A DNA stretch of 64,000 bases from Anaerolineales bacterium (GTDB lineage: Bacteria; Chloroflexota; Anaerolineae; Anaerolineales; Villigracilaceae), in the NCBI GenBank assembly GCA_019187665.1, contig JABARH010000017.1, positions 121,931 to 185,930 of the forward strand, in the 5' to 3' direction. Under the pieces are notes generated by a model. The model searched no databases, had not been told where the DNA came from, and saw only the letters and a program-made list of their open reading frames with translations. Position numbers and translations under genes: made by a program. Positions 10,521 to 18,667 of this stretch are shown piece by piece; positions within the stretch are counted from its first letter, which is position 1; each line of letters begins with the position of its first letter.

Positions 10521-10608
10521 CAGAACTTACTCACAATTGGCGTTCTCTAACGCCAGCAGGCGCGTTAGACCTTCAGCGCGCCCTACGCAAGGTTTTGCGT
10601 ACGTCCTG
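10521..10608 (+). mobile_element. MITE-like element, copy 1 (internally deleted, 88 bp)
   Basis: It starts CAGAACTTACTCACAATTGG and ends TTTTGCGTACGTCCTG, matching the ends of the full-length copy at 40381-40510, but lacks the central palindromic part. The flanks TGTAT and TATAT differ by one base, so a 5-bp target duplication is possible. Its right end lies 44 bp before the uvrC -10 box. Confidence 0.6.
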
Positions 10609-10652
10609 TATATATGACCCCGGCGGAAAGTCAAGCCCGAATTTCGCTGTGC

Positions 10653-10658
10653 TACAAT
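10653..10658 (+). promoter_or_regulatory. -10 box for a leaderless uvrC transcript
   Basis: TACAAT ends 7 nt before the uvrC ATG (10666), and no Shine-Dalgarno sequence is present. Confidence 0.55.
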
Positions 10659-10665
10659 TACCGTC

Positions 10666-12537
10666 ATGGAAATTTCGGAAAAGATTCAGGGCATTCTCGC
10701 CACGCTGCCACCCAAGCCGGGCTGTTACCTGATGAAGAACGCAGAGGGGACGATCATCTATATCGGCAAGGCGGTCAACCTCAAGAACCGCGTCCGCTCC
10801 TACTTCCATGCGGATGCCGGTCACGACAACAAGACCCGCCGCCTCGTGCGCGACATCCGCAACATCGAGTGGATCGTGGTCGGCTCGGAGCTCGAGGCGC
10901 TGATCCTCGAAATGAATCTGATCAAGCGCCACCGCCCGAAGTACAACATCAAACTCAAGGACGACAAGCGCTACCCCTACATCAAAGTCCATTGGGGCGA
11001 GGCGTTCCCGCACGTCACCGTGACGCGCAACATGAGCGAGGACGGTTCGCGCTACTTCGGTCCGTACACTTCGGCTTGGGCAGTCTATCAAACTCTCGAC
11101 GTTCTGCGCCGCGTCTTCCCCTATCTCACCTGCGACCGCGAGATCACCGGGCAGGATAAGCGCGCCTGTCTCTATTACGATATCAAACTTTGCACCGCCC
11201 CCTGCATCGGCGCGGTGAATCAAGAACAATACCGGCAGATGATCTCCGACCTGATGGAATTCCTCGCGGGACATTCTGAGCCGGTCGTCACTCGAATCCA
11301 ATCGGAGATGGAAAAAGCATCCGAGGAGATGCGCTATGAAAAAGCCGCCGCCCTGCGCGACCAGATGAAGGCACTGCAAACCATCATCGAGCGTCAGAAG
11401 GTCGTCTTCGCCGCAGACTACAAAGATTCGGATGTGCTTGCCATGGCGCGCGCGGACGGCGAAGCCTGCGTGCAGATCTTTTTCATTCGCGGCGGAAAAC
11501 TGATCGGGCGCGAATATTTTGTACTCGAGGGAACCGAAGATGTCGCCGACCCTGAAGTGATGCGGCAGTTTATGATGCAGTTCTACACCGAGGCGGCAAA
11601 TGTGCCTCAACAGGTTTTGCTCCCGCAGGAAATCGAGGAAGCGAAGATCATCGGCGAGTGGATGCGCTCGCGGCGCGGCGGCGAAAAAGTGGAGATCCGT
11701 GTGCCGAAGGAGGGACAGCCGCGCGAACTGGTGCAGATGGCGGCGGAAAACGCAACGGAAACATTATCTGCATTGCGCGCGCAATGGCAGGCGGATGCGC
11801 ACAAGCAGGAACAATCGCTGGCAGAGTTGCAGTCCGCGTTGAATTTATCTGCGCCGCCGAATCGCATCGAGTGCTACGATGTCTCGCACACACAGGGAGT
11901 TGCAACCGTCGGCGCGATGGTGGTCTTCGAGCAGGGCGTGCCTGCCAGGAGGCTGTATCGCAAATTCAACATTGACAGCACGTCCATCGGCGCGCCGGAC
12001 GATTTCGCCTCGATGGAGGAAATGCTCACCCGCAGATTCCGCAGGTGGGCATCGGCTCAGGAAACAGCGACCCAGCCCGGGTCCAAGAATGACGCGTCGT
12101 TTTCCTTTCTGCCGGACCTGATCATCATTGACGGAGGCAAGGGTCAACTGGGGCGCGTGGTCAGCGTCCTCGAAAATTTTGATTTATTTGGAAAGGTCGC
12201 GGTTGTCGGTCTCGCAAAACAGGAGGAGGAAATTTTCTTTCCGCATAAATCCGCGCCGCTGATTCTGCCGCGCCACTCGCAGGCGCTCTACCTTGTGCAA
12301 AGAATCCGCGACGAGGCGCACCGCTTCGGGATCACCGCGCACCGGGCGCGGCGCAGCAAGCAGGGACTCGCCTCCGTGATGGACGCCATCCCCGGTGTGG
12401 GACCGGTGAGACGAAAAGCCCTCTTGAAACATTTCGGTTCTGTGGATAAGATTCGGTCGGCTACAATGGAAGAGTTGACCGCCGTGAAAGGAATTAACCC
12501 AGCCGTGGCAGAAAGCATCAAGGCGAGTTTGGAATGA
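10666..12537 (+). CDS. uvrC: Excinuclease ABC subunit C
   Basis: 623 residues, full length. UvrC makes the two incisions around UvrAB-marked DNA damage. Domains in order are the GIY-YIG nuclease at residues 12-95 (GCYLMKN, IYIGKAVNLKNR), a Cys cluster, the UvrB-binding UVR motif near 205-240 (EMRYEKAAALRDQM), the RNase H-like endonuclease starting at IECYDVSHTQG with IIIDGGKGQL, and a C-terminal helix-hairpin-helix pair (IPGVGPVRRKALLKHFGS). The stop codon overlaps the response-regulator start by 4 bp (ATGA). Confidence 0.96.
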   Translation: MEISEKIQGILATLPPKPGCYLMKNAEGTIIYIGKAVNLKNRVRSYFHADAGHDNKTRRLVRDIRNIEWIVVGSELEALILEMNLIKRHRPKYNIKLKDDKRYPYIKVHWGEAFPHVTVTRNMSEDGSRYFGPYTSAWAVYQTLDVLRRVFPYLTCDREITGQDKRACLYYDIKLCTAPCIGAVNQEQYRQMISDLMEFLAGHSEPVVTRIQSEMEKASEEMRYEKAAALRDQMKALQTIIERQKVVFAADYKDSDVLAMARADGEACVQIFFIRGGKLIGREYFVLEGTEDVADPEVMRQFMMQFYTEAANVPQQVLLPQEIEEAKIIGEWMRSRRGGEKVEIRVPKEGQPRELVQMAAENATETLSALRAQWQADAHKQEQSLAELQSALNLSAPPNRIECYDVSHTQGVATVGAMVVFEQGVPARRLYRKFNIDSTSIGAPDDFASMEEMLTRRFRRWASAQETATQPGSKNDASFSFLPDLIIIDGGKGQLGRVVSVLENFDLFGKVAVVGLAKQEEEIFFPHKSAPLILPRHSQALYLVQRIRDEAHRFGITAHRARRSKQGLASVMDAIPGVGPVRRKALLKHFGSVDKIRSATMEELTAVKGINPAVAESIKASLE

Positions 12538-12908
12538 AACAAGTCTGGATCGTGGACGACGACGAAGAGATGTCGCGCGCCGTGCGGTTGATGGTGAAAC
12601 TGCTGGACGGCGAGACGACCGCGTTTATGAACGCGCGCGCCGCGGCGCAAGCCGTTATAGACGGGCGCTGTCCGGACCTGTTCATCCTCGACATCAACAT
12701 GCCCGAAGTGACCGGGCTCGACTTGCTGGAATTTCTGCGCCGCCGCGCAACCACAAAGAACCTGCCGGTCGTCATGCTCTCCACCGAAGCCTCGGATGTG
12801 ATGATTGACCGCGCCAAGGCGCTCGGCGCGGACGCCTACGTCTCGAAACCGGTTACAATTGAAGAACTCGAACGCGCCATCAACAACGCGTTCGCAAAAA
12901 GAAAGTAA
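12534..12908 (+). CDS. Stand-alone response regulator receiver protein
   Basis: 124 residues, a CheY-like single domain with no output domain. The acidic pocket DDDEE at residues 6-10, phospho-acceptor Asp in LFILDINMPEVTG (about residue 52), the Ser/Thr switch in VVMLSTEAS and Lys in YVSKPVTIEEL are all present. It is translationally coupled to uvrC through an ATGA overlap, so its level should follow uvrC. No histidine kinase gene is in the window. Pairing with uvrC suggests, but does not show, a stress link. Confidence 0.9.
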   Translation: MKQVWIVDDDEEMSRAVRLMVKLLDGETTAFMNARAAAQAVIDGRCPDLFILDINMPEVTGLDLLEFLRRRATTKNLPVVMLSTEASDVMIDRAKALGADAYVSKPVTIEELERAINNAFAKRK

Positions 12909-12909
12909 T

Positions 12910-12969
12910 CAGGGCTTACGCATAATTGGCGTTCTCTAACGCCAAACGCAAGGCTCTGCATACGTCCAG
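12910..12969 (+). mobile_element. MITE-like element, copy 2 (60-bp deletion form)
   Basis: CAGGGCTTACGCATAATTGG at the left and GCATACGTCCAG at the right match the family ends. The element is flanked by an exact 5-bp direct repeat GTAAT (12905-12909 and 12970-12974), as expected for transposition. Confidence 0.65.
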
Positions 12970-12995
12970 GTAATTTTGAAAGCGAGAAACAAAGC

Positions 12996-13109
12996 ATGTC
13001 AAAAGGCAAGACCCCCACACGCAAGTTAAGCACATCGCAGATCATCTTTTATATCCTGTGCGCGTTGATCGTCATCTCCATGGTGCTGACCTCCTTCGCC
13101 ACGTATTAG
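12996..13109 (+). CDS. Predicted 37-residue single-pass membrane microprotein
   Basis: An ATG at 12996 opens a 37-codon frame ending at TAG 13107-13109. The first 14 residues are polar and basic (MSKGKTPTRKLSTS); the rest is one hydrophobic helix (IIFYILCALIVISMVL) with a short TSFATY tail. This inside-positive topology is typical of real small membrane proteins. The region between the MITE copy and prfA holds nothing else. There is no strong ribosome site. I do not recognise a family. Confidence 0.5.
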   Translation: MSKGKTPTRKLSTSQIIFYILCALIVISMVLTSFATY

Positions 13110-13211
13110 CCGTTTCACCGCCGGTATAATTTTAAAGCGCGGCGCAATTTGCCGCGCTTTCGTTCGCTTATTGCCGCACAGAATCACAGACCGACAAGGA
13201 CGATCTTCCCC

Positions 13212-14288
13212 ATGCTCGATAAACTCTCTGGAATCGAAGAACGCTTCAAACAAATAGACCTCGAACTCGCCGAAGCGGGTGGGAACTATCAGCGCGTCGC
13301 CGAACTGAACAAGGAACGCATCGAACTCGAACCCATCGTGGACAAGACGCGCGAATATCGCCAGGCGTTGAAAAACCTCGACGAAGCCCGCGCCATGCTC
13401 GACACCGAAACGGATTCGGAATTGCTTGCCCTCGCCCAAGCCGACATCGCCTCCCTCGAGCCAAAGATCGCAACGCTCGAATCCGAGATCAAAAACCTGC
13501 TGATCCCCAAAGACCCGCGCGATGATAAAAACGTCATCGTCGAAATCCGCGCCGGACCCGGCGGCGACGAAGCCGCGCTCTTCTCCGCCGACCTGTTCCG
13601 CATGTACACGCGCTACGCCGACCGCCAGAGCTGGAAGAGCGAGATCATGTCCGAAAGCCAGATCGGCATCGGCGGCTACAAAGAAGTCATCTTCGAGATC
13701 AAAGGCAGGGGCGCTTACTCCAAACTTAAATATGAATCGGGCGTGCATCGCGTCCAGCGCGTGCCCGTCACCGAATCGTCCGGGCGCATCCACACCTCCA
13801 CCTCCACCGTCGCCGTGCTCGCCGAAGTGGACGAAGTGGAGATCAACATCCCTGACTCCGATATCGAAATTGACGTCTATCGTTCGGCGGGCGCGGGCGG
13901 GCAGAACGTGCAAAAAAATTCCACCGCCGTGCGCATCACGCACAAACCGACCGGCATGGTTGTGGCTTGCCAGGACGAACGCTCGCAACTGCAAAACAAA
14001 CTGCGCGCCATGTCCATCCTGCGCGCGCGCCTCTACGAACTGGAAGAGGAAAAGCGCCGCTCGCAACTCGAAGCCGACCGCCGCTCGCAAGTCGGCAGCG
14101 GCGAACGCTCCGAAAAAATCCGCACCTACAACTTCCCGCAAAACCGCGTCACCGATCACCGCATCGGACTCTCCAGTTACAACCTGCCCGCCGTCATGGA
14201 CGGCGACATCGAACAATTCATCGAAGAACTCTCCACCCGCGACGAAGCCGACCGCCTGTCCGCCTCCGGCGTGGACGACGATGAATGA
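13212..14288 (+). CDS. prfA: Peptide chain release factor 1
   Basis: 358 residues, full length RF1. The tripeptide anticodon region reads [12 protein letters not shown] (PVT-type, RF1-specific for UAA/UAG), and the peptidyl-hydrolysis motif is in [14 protein letters not shown]. The start at 13212 fits the family N-terminus ([12 protein letters not shown]); an ATG at 13149 would add 21 atypical residues. A TATAAT at about 13125 suggests a leader of about 75 nt. It overlaps prmC by 4 bp; prmC methylates the GGQ glutamine of this protein, so the coupling makes functional sense. Confidence 0.96.
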   Translation: MLDKLSGIEERFKQIDLELAEAGGNYQRVAELNKERIELEPIVDKTREYRQALKNLDEARAMLDTETDSELLALAQADIASLEPKIATLESEIKNLLIPKDPRDDKNVIVEIRAGPGGDEAALFSADLFRMYTRYADRQSWKSEIMSESQIGIGGYKEVIFEIKGRGAYSKLKYESGVHRVQRVPVTESSGRIHTSTSTVAVLAEVDEVEINIPDSDIEIDVYRSAGAGGQNVQKNSTAVRITHKPTGMVVACQDERSQLQNKLRAMSILRARLYELEEEKRRSQLEADRRSQVGSGERSEKIRTYNFPQNRVTDHRIGLSSYNLPAVMDGDIEQFIEELSTRDEADRLSASGVDDDE

Positions 14289-15154
14289 ACCTGCGCGCCG
14301 CCCTCGCCGAATTAACCGCCGGACTACACGGCATCACTGACACGCCTGAACTGGACGCGCAGGTCGCCCTGGCGCACGCGCTAAATCAATCGCGCACATG
14401 GATTCTCTCCCGCCTCGACGCGCCTCTTTCCACGCCCGAAGCGGATTCTGTCCGGCAAGCGTTAGCCAAACTCCAGTCCGGGACTCCGCTCCCCTACCTG
14501 CTCGGACATTGGGAATTTTTCGGACTCGACTTCATCGTCACGCCCGACGTGTTGATCCCCCGCCCCGAAACCGAATTACTGATCGAACACGCCCTCGCCT
14601 TTTTGAAGTCGCGTGAGCGCGCGCACGCCTCCCCTCTGCGCGCCGCCGACATTGGCGCCGGTTCCGGTTGCATCGCCGTCACGCTGGCGCATCATGTCCC
14701 CAGCCTGCGAGTCACCGCCACCGATCTCTCCCTTCCCGCGCTCGAGGTGACAAAACGCAACGCAAAAAAACACAACGTCGCCGGGCGCGTTGACCTGGTT
14801 CAATGCGACCTGCTCCCGCCACATCCCAACCCATTGCCAACCGCGAGCCATTTCAATTTGATCTGCGCCAACCTGCCCTACGTCCCCTCGCATATCGTGC
14901 CCTCCCTGCCCATCTTTGGACGCGAACCCCTGCTCGCCCTCGACGGCGGTCCGAACGGACTCGATATCATTCAGCGCCTGCTCAAAACCGCCCCCGAATG
15001 GCTCGCCCCGCGCGGGCTGATCCTGCTTGAGATCGAAGCCTCGCTTGGAATGCAGGCATTATCCCTGGCGTACGATATGTTTTCCGAAGCCACGATTCAC
15101 CTCCATCAGGACTTGACAGGAAAAGACCGTCTGGTGGAAATTGCTTTACCGTAA
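14285..15154 (+). CDS. prmC: Release factor glutamine methyltransferase
   Basis: 289 residues. The SAM-binding motif is [13 protein letters not shown] and the Gln-methyltransferase signature is NLPYVPS (the NPPY variant NLPY). The N-terminal helical domain ([15 protein letters not shown]) recognises the release factor. The start codon overlaps the prfA stop. The last 30 bp of the gene and the following spacer are duplicated in tandem immediately downstream (15122-15254). Confidence 0.93.
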   Translation: MNLRAALAELTAGLHGITDTPELDAQVALAHALNQSRTWILSRLDAPLSTPEADSVRQALAKLQSGTPLPYLLGHWEFFGLDFIVTPDVLIPRPETELLIEHALAFLKSRERAHASPLRAADIGAGSGCIAVTLAHHVPSLRVTATDLSLPALEVTKRNAKKHNVAGRVDLVQCDLLPPHPNPLPTASHFNLICANLPYVPSHIVPSLPIFGREPLLALDGGPNGLDIIQRLLKTAPEWLAPRGLILLEIEASLGMQALSLAYDMFSEATIHLHQDLTGKDRLVEIALP

Positions 15155-15254
15155 CGCGAGATAGTATCTCGCGCTACCTTTTACATGGCAAAGACCGTCT
15201 GGTGGAAATTGCTTTACCGTAACGCGAGATAGCATCTCGCGCTACCTTTTACAT
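15122..15254 (+). repeat. Tandem duplication (two units, 68-bp period) spanning the prmC end
   Basis: The first unit starts in the last codons of prmC, runs through the stop and a palindrome (GCGAGATAGTATCTCGC), and ends at an ATG (15185). The second unit repeats it from 15190 to the ATG of tsaC at 15253, with one T/C difference in the palindrome. This is a recent local duplication. Confidence 0.85.
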
Positions 15255-15861
15255 GCAAACACAACTTCTTTCTGCATCCGACTCCGCAATTTCGCTCGCC
15301 CTGCAAATTCTGCGCGGCGGTGGATTGGTCGCATTTCCGACAGACACGATTTACGGAGTCGGATCACTGGCATTCGATCAAGCCGCCATCGAGTCGATCT
15401 ACATTGCGAAAGACCGCCCGCTCGAAAAAGCGATCCCGATTCTGATCGGCGAGGTGAGCGATCTCGAAAAAATCGCCCGCGACATTCCTCCGCTCGCATT
15501 AAGACTCGCGGCGCGTTGCTGGCCCGGCCCGCTGACCATCGTCCTGCCCAAACACCCGCGCCTGCCGGCCGCCGTTTCATCCACAGCCACGGTCGGCGTG
15601 CGCGTGCCGGATCATCCGGTCGCGAGGCACCTGCTCCGCGCGGCTGGACCGCTGGCGGTCACCTCGGCGAATCTGTCGGGACGCGAGAATCCGCGCAGTG
15701 CGCTGGAGGTCATGTCGCAATTGCAAGGGCGCATCCCGCTGGTGGTGGACGGAGGCGAAACGCCCGGCGGAGTCGCATCCACCGTGGTGGATATCAGCGG
15801 CGCGGAGCCGGTCATCCTGCGCGCGGGTCCGATCACGCTCGATGAAATTAAATCAATCTGA
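15253..15861 (+). CDS. tsaC: L-threonylcarbamoyladenylate synthase (Sua5/YrdC family)
   Basis: 202 residues, YrdC-only form without the Sua5 C-terminal domain. It makes threonylcarbamoyl-AMP for t6A37 of ANN-decoding tRNAs. Motifs are GLVAFPTDTIYGVGSLA, KDRPLEKAIPIL, WPGPLTIVLPK and VRVPDHPVARHLL with VTSANLSGREN. The ATG lies exactly at the end of the second tandem-duplication unit, so the duplication has moved the gene away from prmC without harming the frame. It follows prfA-prmC, all translation-linked. Confidence 0.94.
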   Translation: MQTQLLSASDSAISLALQILRGGGLVAFPTDTIYGVGSLAFDQAAIESIYIAKDRPLEKAIPILIGEVSDLEKIARDIPPLALRLAARCWPGPLTIVLPKHPRLPAAVSSTATVGVRVPDHPVARHLLRAAGPLAVTSANLSGRENPRSALEVMSQLQGRIPLVVDGGETPGGVASTVVDISGAEPVILRAGPITLDEIKSI

Positions 15862-15952
15862 AAATCGCGGTAAGAATCTCTCATGCCATTTTTAGGACAA
15901 TTTCAGGATGGGCTTATGTCGCCATGTAAAATGGAAAGTGCATTCTCCTAAC

Positions 15953-15988
15953 AAACCCCGTAAGCCAGTGGCAGGCTAAACGGGGTTT
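15953..15988 (+). terminator. Intrinsic terminator after tsaC
   Basis: Outer arms AAACCCCGT/ACGGGGTTT enclose an inner AGCC/GGCT pair, followed by GGGTTTTT. It lies 92 bp after the tsaC stop. Confidence 0.75.
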
Positions 15989-16017
15989 GGGTTTTTAATG
16001 GGAGCATTCACCTTGCG

Positions 16018-16095
16018 TAGATTCAGTACCGCAACTTTCAAGTTGCGCTCGCGAGTTGCGCTCGCGAGTTGCGCTCGCAAGGCGCAAGATAAATC
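16018..16095 (+). repeat. Intergenic repeat with three 13-bp tandem units
   Basis: AGTTGCGCTCGCG occurs three times in tandem at 16041-16079 (the third unit differs in the last base). The preceding CAGTACCGCAACTTTCAAG parallels the repeat at 9996. It is not coding. Confidence 0.6.
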
Positions 16096-16141
16096 CTGCG
16101 GCACCATGTAAGGCGAGGGAATCGTTTGAAAAGGAGGCGGC

Positions 16142-16810
16142 GTGAACATCGTTGTCATTATTTCCGCAAATGCCGAATGGCGCGCGGTCAGGGAACTTTA
16201 CCCGCATCTGCAATTACAACAATCCCCCTTCGGAGAATATGCCGACCTGACACTTGACACGCGCCGCCTGACACTGTTTCACGGCGGCTGGGGGAAAATA
16301 TCGGCGGCGGCGAGCGCGCAATTTGTGATTGATCATTTCAAGCCAGACCTGCTGATTAACCTCGGCACATGCGGAGGCTTCGCGGGACGCATTCAAACCG
16401 GCGCCGTGATCCTCGTGGAGCGCGTCATCGTCTACGACATCCTCGAGCAGATGACAGATAGCCGCGAGGCGATCGAATATTATTCGACAGAGATTGATCT
16501 TTCATGGCTGGGAGATGATTTGCCGGACGCCGCAGTGAAAGGCTTGCTGGTCTCCGCCGACCGCGACATTGTGATCGAGGACATTCCCATGTTGATTCAA
16601 ACCTACGGCGCGTCCGCCGCAGACTGGGAATCGGGCGCGATCGCGTGGGTGGCAAAACGCAACGGGACGCGCCTGCTGATTCTGCGCGGGGTCAGCGATT
16701 TGGTGGGAGGCGCGGGCGGCGAGGCATACGGCAATTACGATCTCTTCGCCGCGCGCACCAAAGAGGTGATGAGAAGATTGTTCGAGATGTTGCCGGGGTT
16801 CATCGTATAA
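16142..16810 (+). CDS. Nucleoside phosphorylase / MTA-SAH nucleosidase-like protein
   Basis: 222 residues of the PNP/UDP superfamily. Seen are IISANAEWRAV at the N-terminus, the Gly-rich phosphate/ribose loop FHGGWGKISAAASAQ, INLGTCGGF, and the C-terminal purine/ribose-binding DWESGAIAW followed by LRGVSDLV. This order matches 5'-methylthioadenosine/SAH nucleosidases (catalytic Asp in 'S-D'). The exact substrate is not certain. Translation starts at GTG 16142 behind AAAAGGAGG. Its stop codon overlaps a TATAAT (16806-16811) that probably drives uppP. Confidence 0.8.
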   Translation: MNIVVIISANAEWRAVRELYPHLQLQQSPFGEYADLTLDTRRLTLFHGGWGKISAAASAQFVIDHFKPDLLINLGTCGGFAGRIQTGAVILVERVIVYDILEQMTDSREAIEYYSTEIDLSWLGDDLPDAAVKGLLVSADRDIVIEDIPMLIQTYGASAADWESGAIAWVAKRNGTRLLILRGVSDLVGGAGGEAYGNYDLFAARTKEVMRRLFEMLPGFIV

Positions 16811-16839
16811 TCCCGGCAACTCTTTCTCCAGGAATCAAC

Positions 16840-17649
16840 ATGAATCTTTTCCAGTCCATCCTGCTTGGCATCCTTCAGGGATTGACCGAATTCATCCCGG
16901 TCTCGTCCACGGCGCATTTGCTGATCGGGCAAACATTGCTTGATATTCCAGCGAGCGATGCGATGTTTTCCTTCCTCGTCATCGTGCAACTTGGGACATT
17001 GGTCTCATTGTTCGCGTTTTATTGGAAAGACCTGCTCGCCATCTTCAAAGCGACCTTAAACTTTCGACATTCGACCGCCGAGCGAAATCTTGGGTTTTGC
17101 ATCGTCATCGCCACCATCCCCGCCCTGCTGGCAGGATATTTGCTCAAAGACGCAGTGGAGACTCTCTTCCAACAACCCATGCTCGAAGCCGGGATTCGAT
17201 TGATCACCGCCGCGGCGCTGCTCGCGCTCGCCGAATGGTTGACAAAAAAGAATCGCAATCTTGACTCGCTGACCTGGCTGGACGCGCTCTTCGTCGGCGC
17301 GATGCAGGTTATCGCAGTCTTTCCCGGCGCCTCGCGCAGCGGCGCGACCATCTCCGGCGGGATGTTCCGCGGCTTCGACCGTCCGTCCGCGGCGCGCTTC
17401 GCCTTCCTCCTGTCGGCGCCAGTCATGCTTGCGGCGGGCGGATACGAACTACTGGACGTAATCCAAACGCCAAACATCGCCGCGTTCCTGCCCCTGCTCG
17501 CGGCAGGCTTCGTCACCGCCGCCATCGTGGGCTGGTTCGCCATCAAATGGCTGATCGGATATTTGAGCAAACATTCGTTGTATATCTTTGCGGTCTATTG
17601 CGCTGTGATTGGAACCGCCGCGCTCGTCGCTTCGTTCAAGGGCGCATGA
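16840..17649 (+). CDS. uppP: Undecaprenyl-diphosphatase
   Basis: 269 residues, full length for BacA/UppP, the membrane enzyme that recycles undecaprenyl pyrophosphate for peptidoglycan synthesis. The first conserved motif QGLTEFIPVSSTAHL and the second PGASRSGATISGGMFRG are intact, with about eight hydrophobic helices. A far-upstream ATG lies inside the nucleosidase gene; the start at 16840 follows AGGA and fits the family. The stop overlaps the next ATG (ATGA). Confidence 0.95.
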   Translation: MNLFQSILLGILQGLTEFIPVSSTAHLLIGQTLLDIPASDAMFSFLVIVQLGTLVSLFAFYWKDLLAIFKATLNFRHSTAERNLGFCIVIATIPALLAGYLLKDAVETLFQQPMLEAGIRLITAAALLALAEWLTKKNRNLDSLTWLDALFVGAMQVIAVFPGASRSGATISGGMFRGFDRPSAARFAFLLSAPVMLAAGGYELLDVIQTPNIAAFLPLLAAGFVTAAIVGWFAIKWLIGYLSKHSLYIFAVYCAVIGTAALVASFKGA

Positions 17650-18266
17650 GAGCATTGCTCATTTCCATTCTTTTTGTTTTAACAGCCTGCGCCAGTCCTG
17701 CAAACACAGACGTGCAAATCGTGGATGTGTACGCGACTCCCGCCGCCGGAGCCTGGCTCGCAGAGTTATATGCCTGCGCCGATTCCGCTTCGGTCGTCCT
17801 GAACTTCACGCCGGATTCGCCGGAGATTCTTTTGCGCGTCGGCGAACCGCGCGGCCTCTCCACGCCCGCCTTTCAAATTGACAGCGAAGAAATTCTGGTC
17901 GTCGTCCATCGCGCCAGTCCCATTCAAAACATGAGCCTGCAACAGACTCAAACGCTTTTCGGCGGGCAGGGCGACCCATCCCTGCAAATACGGATCTATG
18001 CTCCAGGCGATGACATTCAAGCGATTTTCGAACACTCCGTAATGCAGTCAAGGAACATCGTCTCTTCGGCGCGGGTCGCTGTGGACCCGCAACACATGTC
18101 CGACCTGTTGAACGCGGAGATTAACGCGGTCGGAATCCTGCCGCGGCATTGGAAGGCGGGCGATACGCGCGAGGTTTTTTCAGCAGGGATGTTTCCAGTT
18201 TTGGCGATCACACAAACCGAACCGCAAGGGGTCATGCAGCAATTGATCGCGTGCCTTCAGAAGTAA
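17646..18266 (+). CDS. Periplasmic-binding-like lipoprotein
   Basis: 206 residues starting at an ATG that overlaps the uppP stop. A signal peptide ends in a lipobox (LTACAS), so the mature protein starts at Cys15 and is membrane-anchored outside. The body resembles a short phosphate/molybdate-type solute-binding fold (VVVHRASPIQNMSLQQTQTLFGG is like the PstS 'L-s-x-x-q-l-x-x-I-F' segment), and VGILPRHWKAGD near the end fits such proteins. No permease is nearby. Function is unassigned. Confidence 0.65.
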   Translation: MRALLISILFVLTACASPANTDVQIVDVYATPAAGAWLAELYACADSASVVLNFTPDSPEILLRVGEPRGLSTPAFQIDSEEILVVVHRASPIQNMSLQQTQTLFGGQGDPSLQIRIYAPGDDIQAIFEHSVMQSRNIVSSARVAVDPQHMSDLLNAEINAVGILPRHWKAGDTREVFSAGMFPVLAITQTEPQGVMQQLIACLQK

Positions 18267-18285
18267 AAAACCGACTCACCGCTAA

Positions 18286-18350
18286 TTGACTTCCTGCAAA
18301 AGTGCGCAAGAGAGCGCACAATACGCCCTTCCCCGGGCGACGTTCTCTAA
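18286..18350 (+). repeat. Dispersed repeat family 2, copy 1
   Basis: It begins TTGACTTCCTGCAAAAGTG and contains GCAAGAGAGCGCACAATA, which recurs on the opposite strand at 57264-57313. The terminal segment also matches the far end of copy 2 in inverted orientation (TTGACATCCTGCATAAGTC at 57230), so the family appears to have terminal inverted repeats. Confidence 0.6.
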
Positions 18351-18469
18351 GAGTATCAGCACTCCACGAAAGCGCGTATTTGGCGGTCTCTACCGCCAGG
18401 TTGCGATAGAGATCGCAACCTACGCAGGGTTTTCGTGATCTACTGAGTATGTTTTGAAATTCTCATTTT

Positions 18470-18526
18470 GGACACGGATCGCGCGGATTTCACGGAAAGA
18501 CCAGGAGATCCGTGAAATCCGTGTCC
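18470..18526. repeat. Long imperfect inverted repeat
   Basis: GGATTTCACGGA (18485-18496) pairs perfectly with TCCGTGAAATCC (18509-18520), and outside it GGACAC pairs with GTGTCC. The 12-nt loop and the asymmetric bulge argue against a simple terminator. Confidence 0.6.
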
Positions 18527-18667
18527 GAAAAGAATGAAAACATGATTTAAGAAACACTCTCTAACGTGGGCGGGCTTTTGCAAGATGTCAAATATCTTTT
18601 TCTCGGCGGCTTCGCGTCCTCGCGGCTGGTTCTACGAATTGCGATACAATAAGCGCAGAGGAAAATC

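Larger units (their letters stand above)
18267..18667. other. 401-bp intergenic region, repeat-rich, no gene
   Basis: It holds the repeat copy at 18286-18350, a dyad-rich block at 18364-18436 with ends CACGAAAGCGCGTA and TACGCAGGGTTTTCGTG, and a long inverted repeat at 18470-18526. The deoA -10 box TACAAT is at 18645-18650, with GAGGA before the ATG. Confidence 0.7.

Noticed and set aside
10573..11610. Long minus-strand open frame opposite uvrC
   Set aside because: It is antisense to well-conserved uvrC codons, shows no family motif, and is explained by high third-position GC.
13026..14216. 396-codon minus-strand frame opposite prfA
   Set aside because: The plus strand encodes full-length RF1 with its GGQ motif; the antisense translation is low-complexity and unrecognisable.
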